Of a stretch of DNA of 64,000 nucleotides, positions 10,215 to 20,635 are shown piece by piece. The stretch lies in assembly GCA_950295325.1 (NCBI GenBank), contig OX485808.1, positions 17,132,527-17,196,526 on the forward strand. Direction: 5' to 3'. Made by a program: the position numbers and the translations under genes. Numbering within the stretch: position 1 is the first letter of the stretch; the number at the start of each line of letters is the position of its first letter. This DNA comes from Polytrichum commune. Taxonomy: Eukaryota; Streptophyta; Polytrichopsida; Polytrichales; Polytrichaceae. The notes below the pieces were generated by a model. It saw nothing but the letters and a program-made list of their open reading frames with translations. It was not told where the DNA came from and made no database searches.

Positions 10215-10810
10215 AAAAATGCTTTTTTATACTTAAAACCATATTTTTTGGGGTCAAAAGCCTACAAACAATAGCAAAGTGTTTTTTAAAAGGAGTTCTT
10301 TCATGTTGCCTTCTATTGTTGTGTTAGGTACTTAGGTATAGAGTATTAAGATGAGATCTTTTAAACTTATTATTAAAAGTACTACTTAAAAGGTAATGGC
10401 TAATTCTAGTTTTGGACGTAGATTTTATGACCTTAAATATTTTGAAGTTGGATTTTTTTTCATGTTCCTTGAATTCATTACAAACTTGAGGGTCCCGTTA
10501 CAAAAAATTGTAGGAAAACATCAATTTTAAAGTAATTTTATCGTGTTTTAAACATTTTTTAGACATTTACGTGTTCAATATATCTACTTGCACACCACTT
10601 GCATTGTCTTTTAAAATATGTAAAATTTTCTTGATTATTTGTCTGTCAACATAAATTGCTTGGCTCACTACATCAACATGTTTTCCAGATATTTATGAAT
10701 TTGTCCTTCACAAAATTCAAAGTTAGCAGATAGTTTTGAATCACTTTCACTTAAACCTATGCAAGGTAATGGGGTTGTGTACTTGACCATGCTTGCGCTC
10801 TGTAGTGTTT
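10215..10810. repeat. Dispersed repeat R2, copy 1
   Basis: About 600 bp aligning in the same orientation with 38385-38985. Shared blocks include TGTTGTGTTAGGTACT/TGTTGTGTTGGATACT, 'CTAGTTTTGGA.GTAGATTT', 'TTCCTTGAATTCATTA' and 'TTTGCACACCACTTG'. Both copies are stop-rich on both strands. It is probably the non-coding part of an old retrotransposon, but the type is not determined. Confidence 0.55.
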
Positions 10811-11560
10811 GAGTAATTTAAGCAAATGAAAAAGTCCACTCTCTTCCCGAGAGGGATTTCTAGCTCCTATCAATTCTCGAGTTGATTCCACTAACCTATA
10901 AAGGGAGGGGAGGCAAGGAATTCTTTTATCTTGAAAGGTACATTTGCTCATAGCTAGATGCAAAAGTTATTTTCTTCATTTCTCACAAGTCTATTGCCTC
11001 TATAGTGTAACTCCCGTAATCCTTGATAATGGTCAAATAGTTCAACTTCAACACCACTAATTCCTTTCCAATTTAGTAATAACTAAATTTCAACATTCCT
11101 TCTAAGTATGGCTCTTGCAAGAAGTTCACAACCAAAAAAATTGAATGATAATATGCTACCACATCACACTAACAACGACATGCAATTTGAAGGTCAATAA
11201 GAATCAAAGTGTCAAATATCAAAATAAGAGTTGAAATAACAGGTGAGAGGTTTAATACTTACCTTATAGATTAAAGCTACATAAACGTGTAAGGTAAAAG
11301 GGTACCATGTGGTCATTTCTTCTCACACCTAGTATAATCATCCAATGCCACATGGAATTTGAATTCATGAAAATTAAAAATTCTTACATTCCAAATGCAG
11401 TGGATCTTATGGACCAAGTTGGTCTTCACATGGTCACTCTTTGTAGATCTACATCCCAAGCAACCAATCAATGCTAAAAACCAAATTCAATTGAAACCAC
11501 TGAGAACTCAAATTGAGCGGATTTGAAACCTCATCTATTGACATTAGCCAAGAATCAAGC
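10811..11560. other. Intergenic, nothing recognised
   Basis: AT-rich DNA with no supported feature. Confidence 0.4.
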
Positions 11561-12450
11561 CTCTAGCATTTAGGTTGGAGATTTTGCCCTCTGGGTTCAA
11601 GCCACAAGCATTAAGGTCGAACATTCAAGTGCAAAGGACTTTGAACCTCAAGGTTCAAATCCAAGCATCAAGCACCGAGCTTCAAGTATCGAGGTTGTAG
11701 ATTGTGGCCTCAAGGTTCAATTTCAAGCATGAAGCATCAAGCTCTTAAACCCTACCAAGGGCAAGTAGGGGTAAAACAAAGAAAGAAAGAAAGTCTTTGG
11801 AATTAGGGTTTTATTGCCGCAACCCTTATTTCAAAGATTGTGGTTGATTTTTTTTTTTAATTTTCTTTTTCGTCTTTAAAGCACCAAGGCAATAAAGCAC
11901 CAATGTTCTTGGATCTAGCTTTAGTGTTGAAGATTCAAGCACCAAAGGTTGGTGCTTTAGAAGGTTCCAAGGTTCATAATGCAAGCATCAAGGCGGAGGA
12001 ATGTGTCTTCTAGGCTCCATGTTCAAGCATCAAGCCTATAGCACGTAGGTTGAAGATTAAAATCACAAGGTTGAATATTCAAGTACCAAGCTTGAAGATT
12101 TTGGTCCTCAATGTTCCATATTCAAGCATCAAGCATCGAGCCACTTGCACTTGGTTGAAAACTATGTTCATTGGATTAAAGCATCAATCATCAATGTTGA
12201 AGATTCAAGTACCCTAAAAGTGAAAGTAGATCAAAATCTTTGAAAGACGGGTTTCGTTGCCAAAACCCTTATTCTTGAGATTTTGATCCTTTATACTTTC
12301 TTTTTTTTTTCTTTTTTTTCCCCCCATTCAAAGCACCGAGGTTCCTTATTCAAGTAACAGGTGAAGATTGAAGTGCCAACATGAAGATTCTGGCCTAAAA
12401 GTTCCAGATTCAAGCATCAAGCATCAAGCCTCTGTCACTTGGGTTGGACT
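11560..12450. repeat. Degenerate tandem repeat, period about 470 bp with shorter internal period
   Basis: Two diverged large units start near 11740 and 12210. Each has an A-rich segment, AATTAGGGTTTTATTGCC or the related AGACGGGTTTCGTTGCC, then AACCCTTATT, a pyrimidine run, and AAAGCACC. Around and between them a short unit built on TTCAAGCATCAAGC with AAGGTTC recurs many times with variation. No long frame is open. Confidence 0.6.
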
Positions 12451-13828
12451 AAATTTTGATTATTCCCACAATGTTGAAGATTTGGATTTTGTGAAAGAAT
12501 ATCATTTCTATCCTGTTAGTTCAACTTCTGTATCTTAATATTACTCGATATTCACACCAATTTCCACCATTGTAAATAGTGTTGTTTGAAAGAATTTGGT
12601 GTATCACTGTTAGTCATCTGTGTGTTGAAATGCAGTGGGGGCTTGAAATTAGTGTGGAGTTCGTAGAAATTGTTAGTATGTGCATCCCTCTTCTTAAGCG
12701 TGTGCATTGATTATGGCTATTTATGATTTTTGAAATTTTTTTTCCTTTGGAATCAATTGGTGACAAGGGTGTAGATTACCGTAGGCTGATAGCATGTTGG
12801 GTGGAAGATAATTTTAAAGAGCAAGCGTGATTTATTGGGAAATTAATGAGTCAAATATCTCTCATCCTTGTCAATGGGATGCAACATATGATTGAATTGC
12901 CTCTGCCTCTTAGCCATGCTTGTAAATTCTCAAACAACCTTTAATGAACATGAGCACAAACAACAAAAAAGATTGTTCACAATCCTAATTAGCACACTAA
13001 GAAGGCTTAACCTAAGCTCTAAAAATTAACATTTGTATATTTAGTTGCCTTGAATGGATGAAAATAAAGTTACAATACATGGATTTACATGTAGGATGTG
13101 TTATGTGCCTAGCCTAATCAAATATATCTTTACATATTTGCCATATTTTTTCTAAACATTTTTACGAGCTACCTATGCCCACTTTTGATATTTATTGGAC
13201 ATTTTTTGCCCAACCTACTATCAACTTATGGTAGTGCTAAATATGGATTAATATCAAGCACATGAATGTCATTTAAAAATTAGGTCAGGTATGAGGGCCT
13301 TTTATGTTCACTTTTCTTCTTCTCTCGGACAAGTATATTCTAGTGATTTGTGGTTAGCTACATGGATTTAAGAACAAACACCAAAAAAAACATGTGTTTA
13401 AAAGAGATTGGACTAATTGCTCAAAACTGTCAATCAATTTAGGCTCAACAATTAACATATTGATTGGGGTGGAGGGAGACTTAGATGACCATTTAATGAG
13501 CTTGAGAATCTTCACTTTGATTATGAATAAGTTATCCACATGAGCTATAAAAATGAGCTCTATATGAGGCGAATGACTACGGACTTGAATAGACAATCAT
13601 CATGCACTAATTGTGTTGTTTCACATCTTAGGAGAAGTGGGTGCATAGCTAAAAGTGTCCATTTAAAGTTTACTCAGGGCATGCTCACCTTAGATAAGCT
13701 ATTAGAGAGTTCGACCAAATTTTCCTATTGATCTATGCATTCGGAGTTAGTTTGTGCTAATATAACTTACGATACTATGAAATTCAAAACTTTCCTAGAT
13801 AAATTAAACAATTAGAAAGTACATTCAA
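12451..13828. other. Intergenic, nothing recognised
   Basis: AT-rich. ORFs at 13354-13596 (-) and 13540-13731 (+) have no recognisable domain and overlap one another in opposite directions. Confidence 0.4.
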
Positions 13829-14027
13829 TTTAGTGTGGACCACATTATTGTTCCAGTACCAACTTACAATGGACCATATGATTTCTCATGAACTTACATT
13901 AACGTGGATCAATACTATCATAACATGAAAGCTAGTTTCTATTATGACAAGAAGCTTCAGTGACTTGTGACAAGACAACACGTCAATATTGAAGAGTTTG
14001 AATATTAATGTGGTCCACAATAAATAT
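13829..14027. repeat. Inverted repeat with 14-bp perfect arms
   Basis: TGTGGACCACATTA at 13833-13846 is inverted at 14006-14019, with partial pairing beyond. It may be a short decayed MITE. Confidence 0.4.
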
Positions 14028-14330
14028 GTGACATAAATGCCACACTAAATGATGTATTTAATGTAGTCATGTACATCAAGAACTGGGTAGTAACTCTCTT
14101 GGTAAAGAATGGTGTTCTCAATACAAAGTGATGATAACTCATAACTCTAACTAGTGAGTTCCCCACACCAATCGGACAAATTGATATACATCCCAATCCC
14201 GCATTAGAGTTGCCCATACTAAATAAATACCATACTTAGTATAAGCAAATGAGCCCGGCCATTCCCATCCCATCTAAACAACAAAGTTTTGGACATTGTT
14301 TTAATCCAATTGTGTTATTGAAGCTTTTAT

Positions 14331-14372
14331 TTATTGGTGAGAGAGAAGGCCAACAAGCCAACGCCAATGAAT
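14331..14372 (-). repeat. Orphan LINE/SINE 3' tail
   Basis: On the - strand this reads CATTGGCGTTGGCTTGTTGG, then CCTTCTCTCTCA and an AT-rich run. It is the same 3' tail as the SINE at 989-1177 and the LINE ending at 22757. It directly abuts the Harbinger-type MITE starting at 14376. Confidence 0.6.
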
Positions 14373-14375
14373 CAA

Positions 14376-14958
14376 GGGCCGCTTCACACTACGGTTGAAG
14401 GTCGAGAGGCCGTTGATTTCCACCAATCAGATTGCGAGAAACCCAAAATTCGGCCTCTCGGCCCTTCACACTAGAGGCTAAAGTCCAAAGGATGTTTCTC
14501 TTCAAGATGTCTACATGGCAGTGCTTTTTGACCAAGGCGACAAATTCTCAAAGAAAGTTTGGGTCGGACAGGAATGGAAACCCAAACTATGGTCAACAGG
14601 CTGTTGATTATTTTCCATGAAAAAAACCAAAAACTGACAAGATCTTGGCCGCTAGATTGGAGGGATGGTTTTGGGCAGGGAATAAAGTGGGATGCTCCTT
14701 CTTTCTTTAAACTTTGGGCTTGGCCTTTGGAGGCTTCACACTATGGCCGTCCAAGTCGAGAGGCCGTGGGAGTTCATGGCGAACGATTTGGACTTTGGGC
14801 TTGACCTTTGGAGGGTTCACACTGTGCGTGGCCGAAGGCTCCAGTTCCTATATTTTATTGGCTATGTATTTTCAGCCCATTTCTTTGGACTCTCAACAAA
14901 GTTTGGCCATTCAATCCCACGGCCTATCGACTTGGATGACCATAGTGTGAAGCGGCCC
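14376..14958. mobile_element. Harbinger-type MITE, copy 4 (diverged, 583 bp)
   Basis: The ends GGGCCGCTTCACACTACGG (left) and GGGCCGCTTCACACTATGG (right, reverse complement) match with one difference. The flanks are CAA and TAT, so the 3-bp duplication is no longer perfect. Inside, a GGCTTGGCCTTTGGAGG block followed by TTCACACT is repeated at 14718 and 14796. The 136-codon + strand ORF at 14692-15102 crosses the right end and has no domain; I treat it as chance. Confidence 0.6.
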
Positions 14959-15700
14959 TATGGACCAAGGAAAACATGCCCACTCCGAGGGGAGGCGGAG
15001 CCAATGTTCAATATTGAAGTCTTCAAAGCCCTTCAAACGCGATTTGGCCCTTCAAAATATACCTCTCTCAAAACAACCCTTCAAAATGCAACCCCGAATT
15101 GAAAATGAAGACGTCACTTGAAGTCCTCAATATAATCTACCCGCCACAACAACCAACAAGCGTAGGGCATTGTCACTACAAGAAGTGGAGTTAGATGGTT
15201 GATTCTTAATTCTTCACATTGTACTGGAAACATGTACCATGTAATACGTGCACAAGTTCAATATGAATTTTGTATTTCATTTCTATATTCTTAGATTAAC
15301 GTCTTGGATTTGAACCAGCCCTTCAACCGAAAAGCCGAAATTTGAGAACCCTTCAAAATAAAACTCATATGAGGGCTTCAATCTTGAACGCTAAGCAGAG
15401 CCCCTCGAGCGCAAAACCTCAATCACCACATAACTTAAAGAGTAGCAATTAACATTTCACTAGAGCTTTTGTTTCTATGTGGTTTCTGGATTGAAGAGGG
15501 AAGAAAAATCTACTGCTTAATTATGCGGGATCGGGCCTATAATAATACGACCCGAATCCACTGGCCACTTCCAGGAACTCAATGTTATAATAATACATGG
15601 GATTAGGACAAAAGTCACGATCCTCCAAATAGAGGCATCAATCCAAAAACTTCCATCATGGGGGCCCTGCCAGCTGATTGGCTGCTATATGTAGCCATGC
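14959..15700. other. Intergenic, nothing recognised
   Basis: Only the tail of the chance ORF mentioned above and unassigned sequence. Confidence 0.4.
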
Positions 15701-15759
15701 GTAGGCGCGTGTTCGGACCAATTATTTGTACCAAAATAAGTTAACCTTCGACGGCGAGC

Positions 15760-16050
15760 GAGGTGTGTATACAATGTGACCGTGAATTTTGCGGCCAAAT
15801 TCCGACTCCGGAAACGCTTTCGGCCGTTGGATCGAATCGGGAACCTATCTCATCCGGTGAGCAATTGCAAATCGTGTAGATCGTTCTTGTTTGTTTGAAC
15901 AAGTTTGAGAAAGCGGGCAACTACCGTCAACACCGTAAAAGGATCGAGGCTAGTATCATAAGACTTTGGTAAAACATACTGTCATTTCAAATTTCATTTT
16001 TTTAGTGAAAATGTGAAATCCTTAAGAGGTCAAAGTGAAAATTCTCTTTC
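15760..16050. repeat. Dispersed repeat related to 31590-31700
   Basis: The order 'GGCCGTTGGATCGAATC' then 'ATCCGGTGAGCAATTG' then 'AATCGTG' is echoed at 31600-31660 in diverged form. Low certainty on limits. Confidence 0.35.
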
Positions 16051-16114
16051 TCTGTAACTCAGCACATCATGACATTACTAGTAGCATGTCCACACTTACT
16101 AGTGTGGGCGACCA

Positions 16115-16205
16115 GGAATGGCTCCTACCAGCAAAGGCCACTTTTGACTCCAATTTGGTTAGTGATGGCCACTAGGTGTAACTTATGTTTGTAGGAACCA
16201 TTCAT
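16115..16205. repeat. Short hairpin (about 90 bp)
   Basis: GGAATGGCTCCTACC pairs imperfectly with GTAGGAACCATTC, and AAGGCCACTT with AGTGATGGCC, flanking a small loop. Confidence 0.4.
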
Positions 16206-16316
16206 TGGCGAACGGCATGCCGTAAACTTATAAGGGAAGCTCCCGTTCTAGGTGGGGAAGGGCTTGCTTAGCTAGTCTACCTCGTTGGCCTGAAAGGGGA
16301 AGGGCCTAGCTAACTA

Positions 16317-16551
16317 TGCTACATCGTTTATGGTATTTAGTGTCACTTACTATTCAGAGTTGTGCATTGCTATACCATTTTATTGTTCATGTAACTAACT
16401 ACTAAGTAAAAAACATTAATGTTCTATAGTGTCCAAACGACCAATTACACATTTTTTGGTTAAAAAAAAATGAGATCTTTAGTAATAACATCTATAGCAT
16501 GATGTTACTCCGAATAGTAATCGACACTAAATACCATAAACAATGTAGCAT
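16317..16551. mobile_element. Foldback MITE, family B copy 1 (235 bp)
   Basis: The inverted ends run ATGCTACATCGTTTATGG into TATTTAGTGTC and are mirrored at 16508-16551 (ATGCTACATTGTTTATGG on the other strand), with few mismatches over about 40 bp. Its interior (AGAGTTGTGCATTGCTATA) resembles that of the foldback at 41523-41734, so they appear related. Confidence 0.6.
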
Positions 16552-16559
16552 GATATGCA

Positions 16560-17034
16560 AACTAGGATTTTTTGGCCCTACAACTCACATGTTGGTGGCG
16601 CCATAGCAACTTGGTTCACGCCCCCTATGTCAATCCCACAAAATAAACCAAGATGCAAAGAAATACAATAATTCCAAAATATACCATGTCATTGCAAGCC
16701 ATAAGTTCCCACTTGCCAATTTAGTGTGGTAGAGTGAACAATACTCAAGCTAATTATTGTTCATTTTGTAAGGGAACCCCATAATAAAAGGGCATTATGC
16801 CCTAGGAAATTCCCAATGTCACAATGCAAGAGCCTACTACTACGTAATGTTATAATAGGCCTTCTCAACTATGTTAACTAGCACCCCAAGAGAGAACTTT
16901 AGTGGGGATAGGTGAGGCCTAGTAGCATCTCTTGGGGCCATTCCCCGGAGGCCACTTTGTGAAGGCAATATATAAGTAGCCAATTGGAATTTATGGGAAG
17001 GTCTTCCCTGAGATGCCACTAATCCTTTACCTCC
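16560..17034. other. Sequence upstream of the LINE endonuclease, no ORF recognised
   Basis: This may hold the LINE 5' region, but no zinc-knuckle or ORF1 protein can be read. Some GC-rich short blocks occur at 16890-16960. Confidence 0.35.
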
Positions 17035-17860
17035 TAATATGCAGTTGACATTCTTAAAGCACAACATTAGGGGTTTGAAAGACTTGGAAAGCATTAATAA
17101 AGAGAGAAAGATGCTTAAGTGTGCTATCTCCAAGGCTGGACATTGTGTTAATCCAAGGACACAAACTTAGAGATCAAAACTTGGAGAACTTAGGAGGAAA
17201 ACTCATGCCTAGATATGCTAGTTGGGTATTCCTTGCTACACCAAGAGAGATAAGTTGGCTTAATCCCAATGTTGCAAGGAAGAGGGATAGGCATTTTTCT
17301 TTCTAGTAAATATGCTATACTAGTTAAAGCATATGGGGCACTCTATGCAAATAGGGTAATATGGATTAAGCTGGAAAGCATTGCATGGGGTAATGTAGGG
17401 ATGACATGTGTATACGTCTTAACATTCCATTAGGTAGAAGACATTTATTGCATATTATGCAAGATTCGCTCCCTAAAGATTGCACTTGGATTGTTGGGGG
17501 GAAACTTTATTATGATAGATTGGCCAAACGATAAGTATAATAACTATGGGAGGGCTATGAGTGATTTAGAAAGATTTAGCTCGAATGGATTAATGAATGG
17601 CCTCCAAATTCAAGACATTTTTGTATTTCAAAGGGGTGTAGTTTTTCTTAGACCAACATGCCACATGATGGGCAAGGAGGTTAGCAAGACTATATATGTT
17701 CTACATGGTTAAAAACAATGAATACAATCACAACGCATATTTCATACATGGACATTATGTGCTGTCGGATCATTATCCGATTCAATTAGAAATATGTTTA
17801 AGAAGTGAGACAAGTAGGAAGTCCTTCTTTAAATGGAATGTATCCCACCTCAAAGAGGAC
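17035..17860 (+). pseudogene. LINE endonuclease domain (APE type), broken
   Basis: This domain nicks target DNA to start LINE integration. A start-like segment encodes LTFLKHNIRGLK, matching the usual N-terminal '..HNVRGL' block. Then come IQGHKLRDQNLENLGGKL, and GGNFIMIDWPNDKYNN near 17500, where the family motif is GGDFN with a catalytic Asp; here that Asp is Asn. VLSDHYPI near 17759 is the SDH catalytic block near the end of the domain and is intact. At least four reading-frame breaks separate these pieces, so no active enzyme is possible. Confidence 0.75.
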
Positions 17861-18179
17861 TTTGCAAATGAATGAGGATTAGGTGGGACCGTATGATGAA
17901 GGATGTTTCTATCTTTTTCAAGATACTCTAGTAAGCAAAAGGCAAGGGAGTACAAAATAATGGAATTAGATACAAAGGCTAACCTTGAGGTGGCCATTGC
18001 CATTTTACATGAGGATATTTATGATGTTGAAAAACAAGGTGAGGGGTCCATGCTCAAAGGGATGGTAGAAGAAATAGAAACAAGACATGAAAACGTGGTT
18101 GTTATTTTATCCAGAGTTAAGTGGTAGCAAGTAGGGGATAGTTGTTTAAATTTATTTTCTTAAGACAATTAGGCAAAAG

Positions 18180-19304
18180 AATGCCAGGTTGATAATATCT
18201 AAATTGAAGGATAACAATGAAAGGGTGTTTACAAAGAAGGGAGACTTGGAGAGAATTTGCCTTGACTTGTACCAAGAGCCTTATCAACACAATAATATTT
18301 TTTGAGAGGGCATTAAAGGAGGTTTTTGATGGATTGAAACCCACATTTACTAGGGCCATGAACACTATTTTTACAAAGGATGTTACACCACAAGAGCTCT
18401 CATCCGCCATCACATCAACAACAACCAAGAAGGCACCTAGACACAATGGGCTCCCAATAGAAATTTTCCAAGAACTTTGTCCCACTTTAGGCTATGATTC
18501 CATTGAATGATACGTCAAAGGTATTGAACATGCCAGTTTTCATGAAGGAGTAACTAAAGGCTTAATTAGCCTTATACCCAAAGAGGGGGATAGTAAAGAT
18601 CTTAGTTACTAGAGGCCCATTACACTTCTCATTATAATCTATACGATCTTTGCTAAAACCCTTTAATTACACATTCAACCTATGTTAAGCGAGGTAATTA
18701 TTCCAAAGCAATTCGTTTTCCTCCCACTCTAGTTTATCTTGGACAATATAGTATTCACACAAGAAACGGTGCATTGGGAAAGGCCTCCAGACAACCAAGT
18801 ATTTTTCTTAGACTTAACTTTTTGAAGGTGTATAACAAGGTATCATGGCAATTCGTTTTCCAAGTCATGAAAGGAATGGGCATTTATGGGTAGTTCATGA
18901 GATGGGTTAAATTACATTTCAACAACACAAAGGTAATGGGCAATCTCAATGGGAGTCCTGGGAAAGTTTTAAAATTGACAAAGGAGTACAACAAGGTTGC
19001 CCACTTGGCCCCTACTTGTTATAAGCAAGGTCATGATTCATAATATTAAAAAAATAGAGGGCTGACTACATGGGTCCATACTTCTAGGGGGAAGAAAGCA
19101 ACAATGTAGTTCTCAATACATTGATGACTTGTTAATCACGGTTAGAGGTGATAGAAGATACATGGATGATCTTGTAAGAATTTCAAAGGTCTTCAATTAG
19201 GCCTCCAAAATGGAAATATACTAAGGATAAGTCTTGCGCATATTGGTTCAATAAGTACATACATTAACCAATTTGGCTAGCCACTTATGGATGGAAGTGG
19301 GTAG
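18180..19304 (+). pseudogene. LINE reverse transcriptase, N-terminal and catalytic part, broken
   Basis: Copies LINE RNA at the nicked target. Visible blocks in several frames: NARLIISKLKDN and VFTKKGDLE (region before the fingers); FTKDVTPQELSSAI then KKAPRHNGLP at 18340-18450; LISLIPKEGD and a broken RPITL block at 18550-18630; QGCP near 18995; and YIDD at 19117-19128, where most plant LINEs have YADD or FADD with two catalytic Asp. Both Asp are present. Many stops and frameshifts. The reading then runs into the insertion at 19313 and resumes at 20636. Confidence 0.8.
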
Positions 19305-20635
19305 AGGAGGGACACGGGTAGGTCACTTAGTGCATTTTAAAAACGACGTGCGGCATAATATAGAGAGGATTAAAATCATTTGAAATAAAAATTATAAAGG
19401 AATTCCAAATAATGAAGGGGCCATTAAATGTAGACAATCCCATTATAAGTAAGTTAGATGGACATAAAATGTGGGCCATTATTTTTTTGTAAAATTAATA
19501 TAGGGGCTGAAGATTAGGATCCTAGAAGGTATGTTTAGTATGTTTGCTATGGTCTCCTATGTGTTTTCTTCATAACTTTGTTTGTAATGATATTATTGTT
19601 TGCACCCTTCTTTGTTTCCATCCCGGGGAGGGCACTCGCAAAAATTTATTAAACCATGTGCAAAAGAATGTAGGGTACTTTTTATTCATTTGTGATAAAA
19701 TTTATACAATTCTTCGATATAATGAAGCACCTCTACAAATACAAAGTTGTGTGTATAAATAAATAAGGGTACCATATAATGCATCAATTTATCTAATTCT
19801 TTCAATCTAAAATAGGGTTGGGAATAGTAGGTAGAAAAAAAAATGTTGAGGCAGAGGTATACAATGCATTTTATGGTGGTCAATGGATGAAAAACTATCC
19901 ATTTTCAATCCAAATTCCCGAATGAAAAATTTGGATGACGAGGGTTTTGGTGTTCTTTGCTTTGTGCGTTGCCTAGGGTTGCTTACACCAATGCAACGCT
20001 GCTTGTGAGGCAGGATTTGGTGTTGAAGTTCTTGATTTGGTGTAGAATCATTTGATTGTTTCTCTATGGGCAACCGACGCCGAAGTTTCTCACGATATTG
20101 TACCAGACGAGAGACACTCTGCACAAGAGTCCTATGCGTTGTCATTCATGGGGTCAAATATAAAAATTATAAGGAACATAGGGTACTAGAAACTAGTTGA
20201 GTTGCGACTTTATAAATACAAATAGGGTCATTTAAAATGACAAAATTTAGATTTATCTGTACTAATAGGGTGTAAAGAATTCCAATTTCTTAGATAAATA
20301 GCCCCATGATAAATACCCTTCCGTCGCAGATGGGTTATTAAATACATGTATGAGTGCCCTCCCCGGGGTTTCCATGGTTTCCCTTAACACTCGTCAATGC
20401 GTTAGGAAGTAGATTAGCTTTTATTACTTAAAAGGAATATAGAGTACAAAAAATTGCAGTGACTTGGACAATATAAGTAATGGAAGGGTGCAAACAAATG
20501 GACCATTTTTGAAATTTAAGTAATTATAGGGAGGCTTTAATTCAACCCTTGAAGGTAAACAACCCCAAAACAAAAAACCCCCAGCCGCACGTGGTGCACA
20601 AAAATGCCTTAGAGTGACCTACCCGTGAGGAGGGA
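19305..20635. mobile_element. CACGGG-ended DNA transposon, copy 1, with 8-bp duplication (1315 bp)
   Basis: The element proper is 19313-20627, flanked by AGGAGGGA at 19305-19312 and 20628-20635. Its inverted ends share CACGGGTAGGTCACT, then a GCATTTT block, then ACGTGCGGC at about position 35-43. A further inverted pair, TTGTTTGCACCCTTC (19596-19610) and GAAGGGTGCAAACAA (20483-20497), lies inside, as does GGGGAGGGCACTC (about 19624) mirrored at 20350. The insertion splits the LINE reverse transcriptase, and LINE coding continues directly across the duplication. No transposase is seen; the - strand 112-codon ORF at 19807-20145 has no domain. The 8-bp duplication suggests hAT-like or P-like transposition, or Mutator-like if a shared 9th base is counted. 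Confidence 0.85.

Noticed and set aside
14692-15102. 136-codon + strand ORF
   Set aside because: It crosses the right end of a Harbinger-type MITE, has no domain and overlaps other open frames on the same strand.
18117-18485. 122-codon - strand ORF
   Set aside because: Antisense of the LINE reverse transcriptase start.
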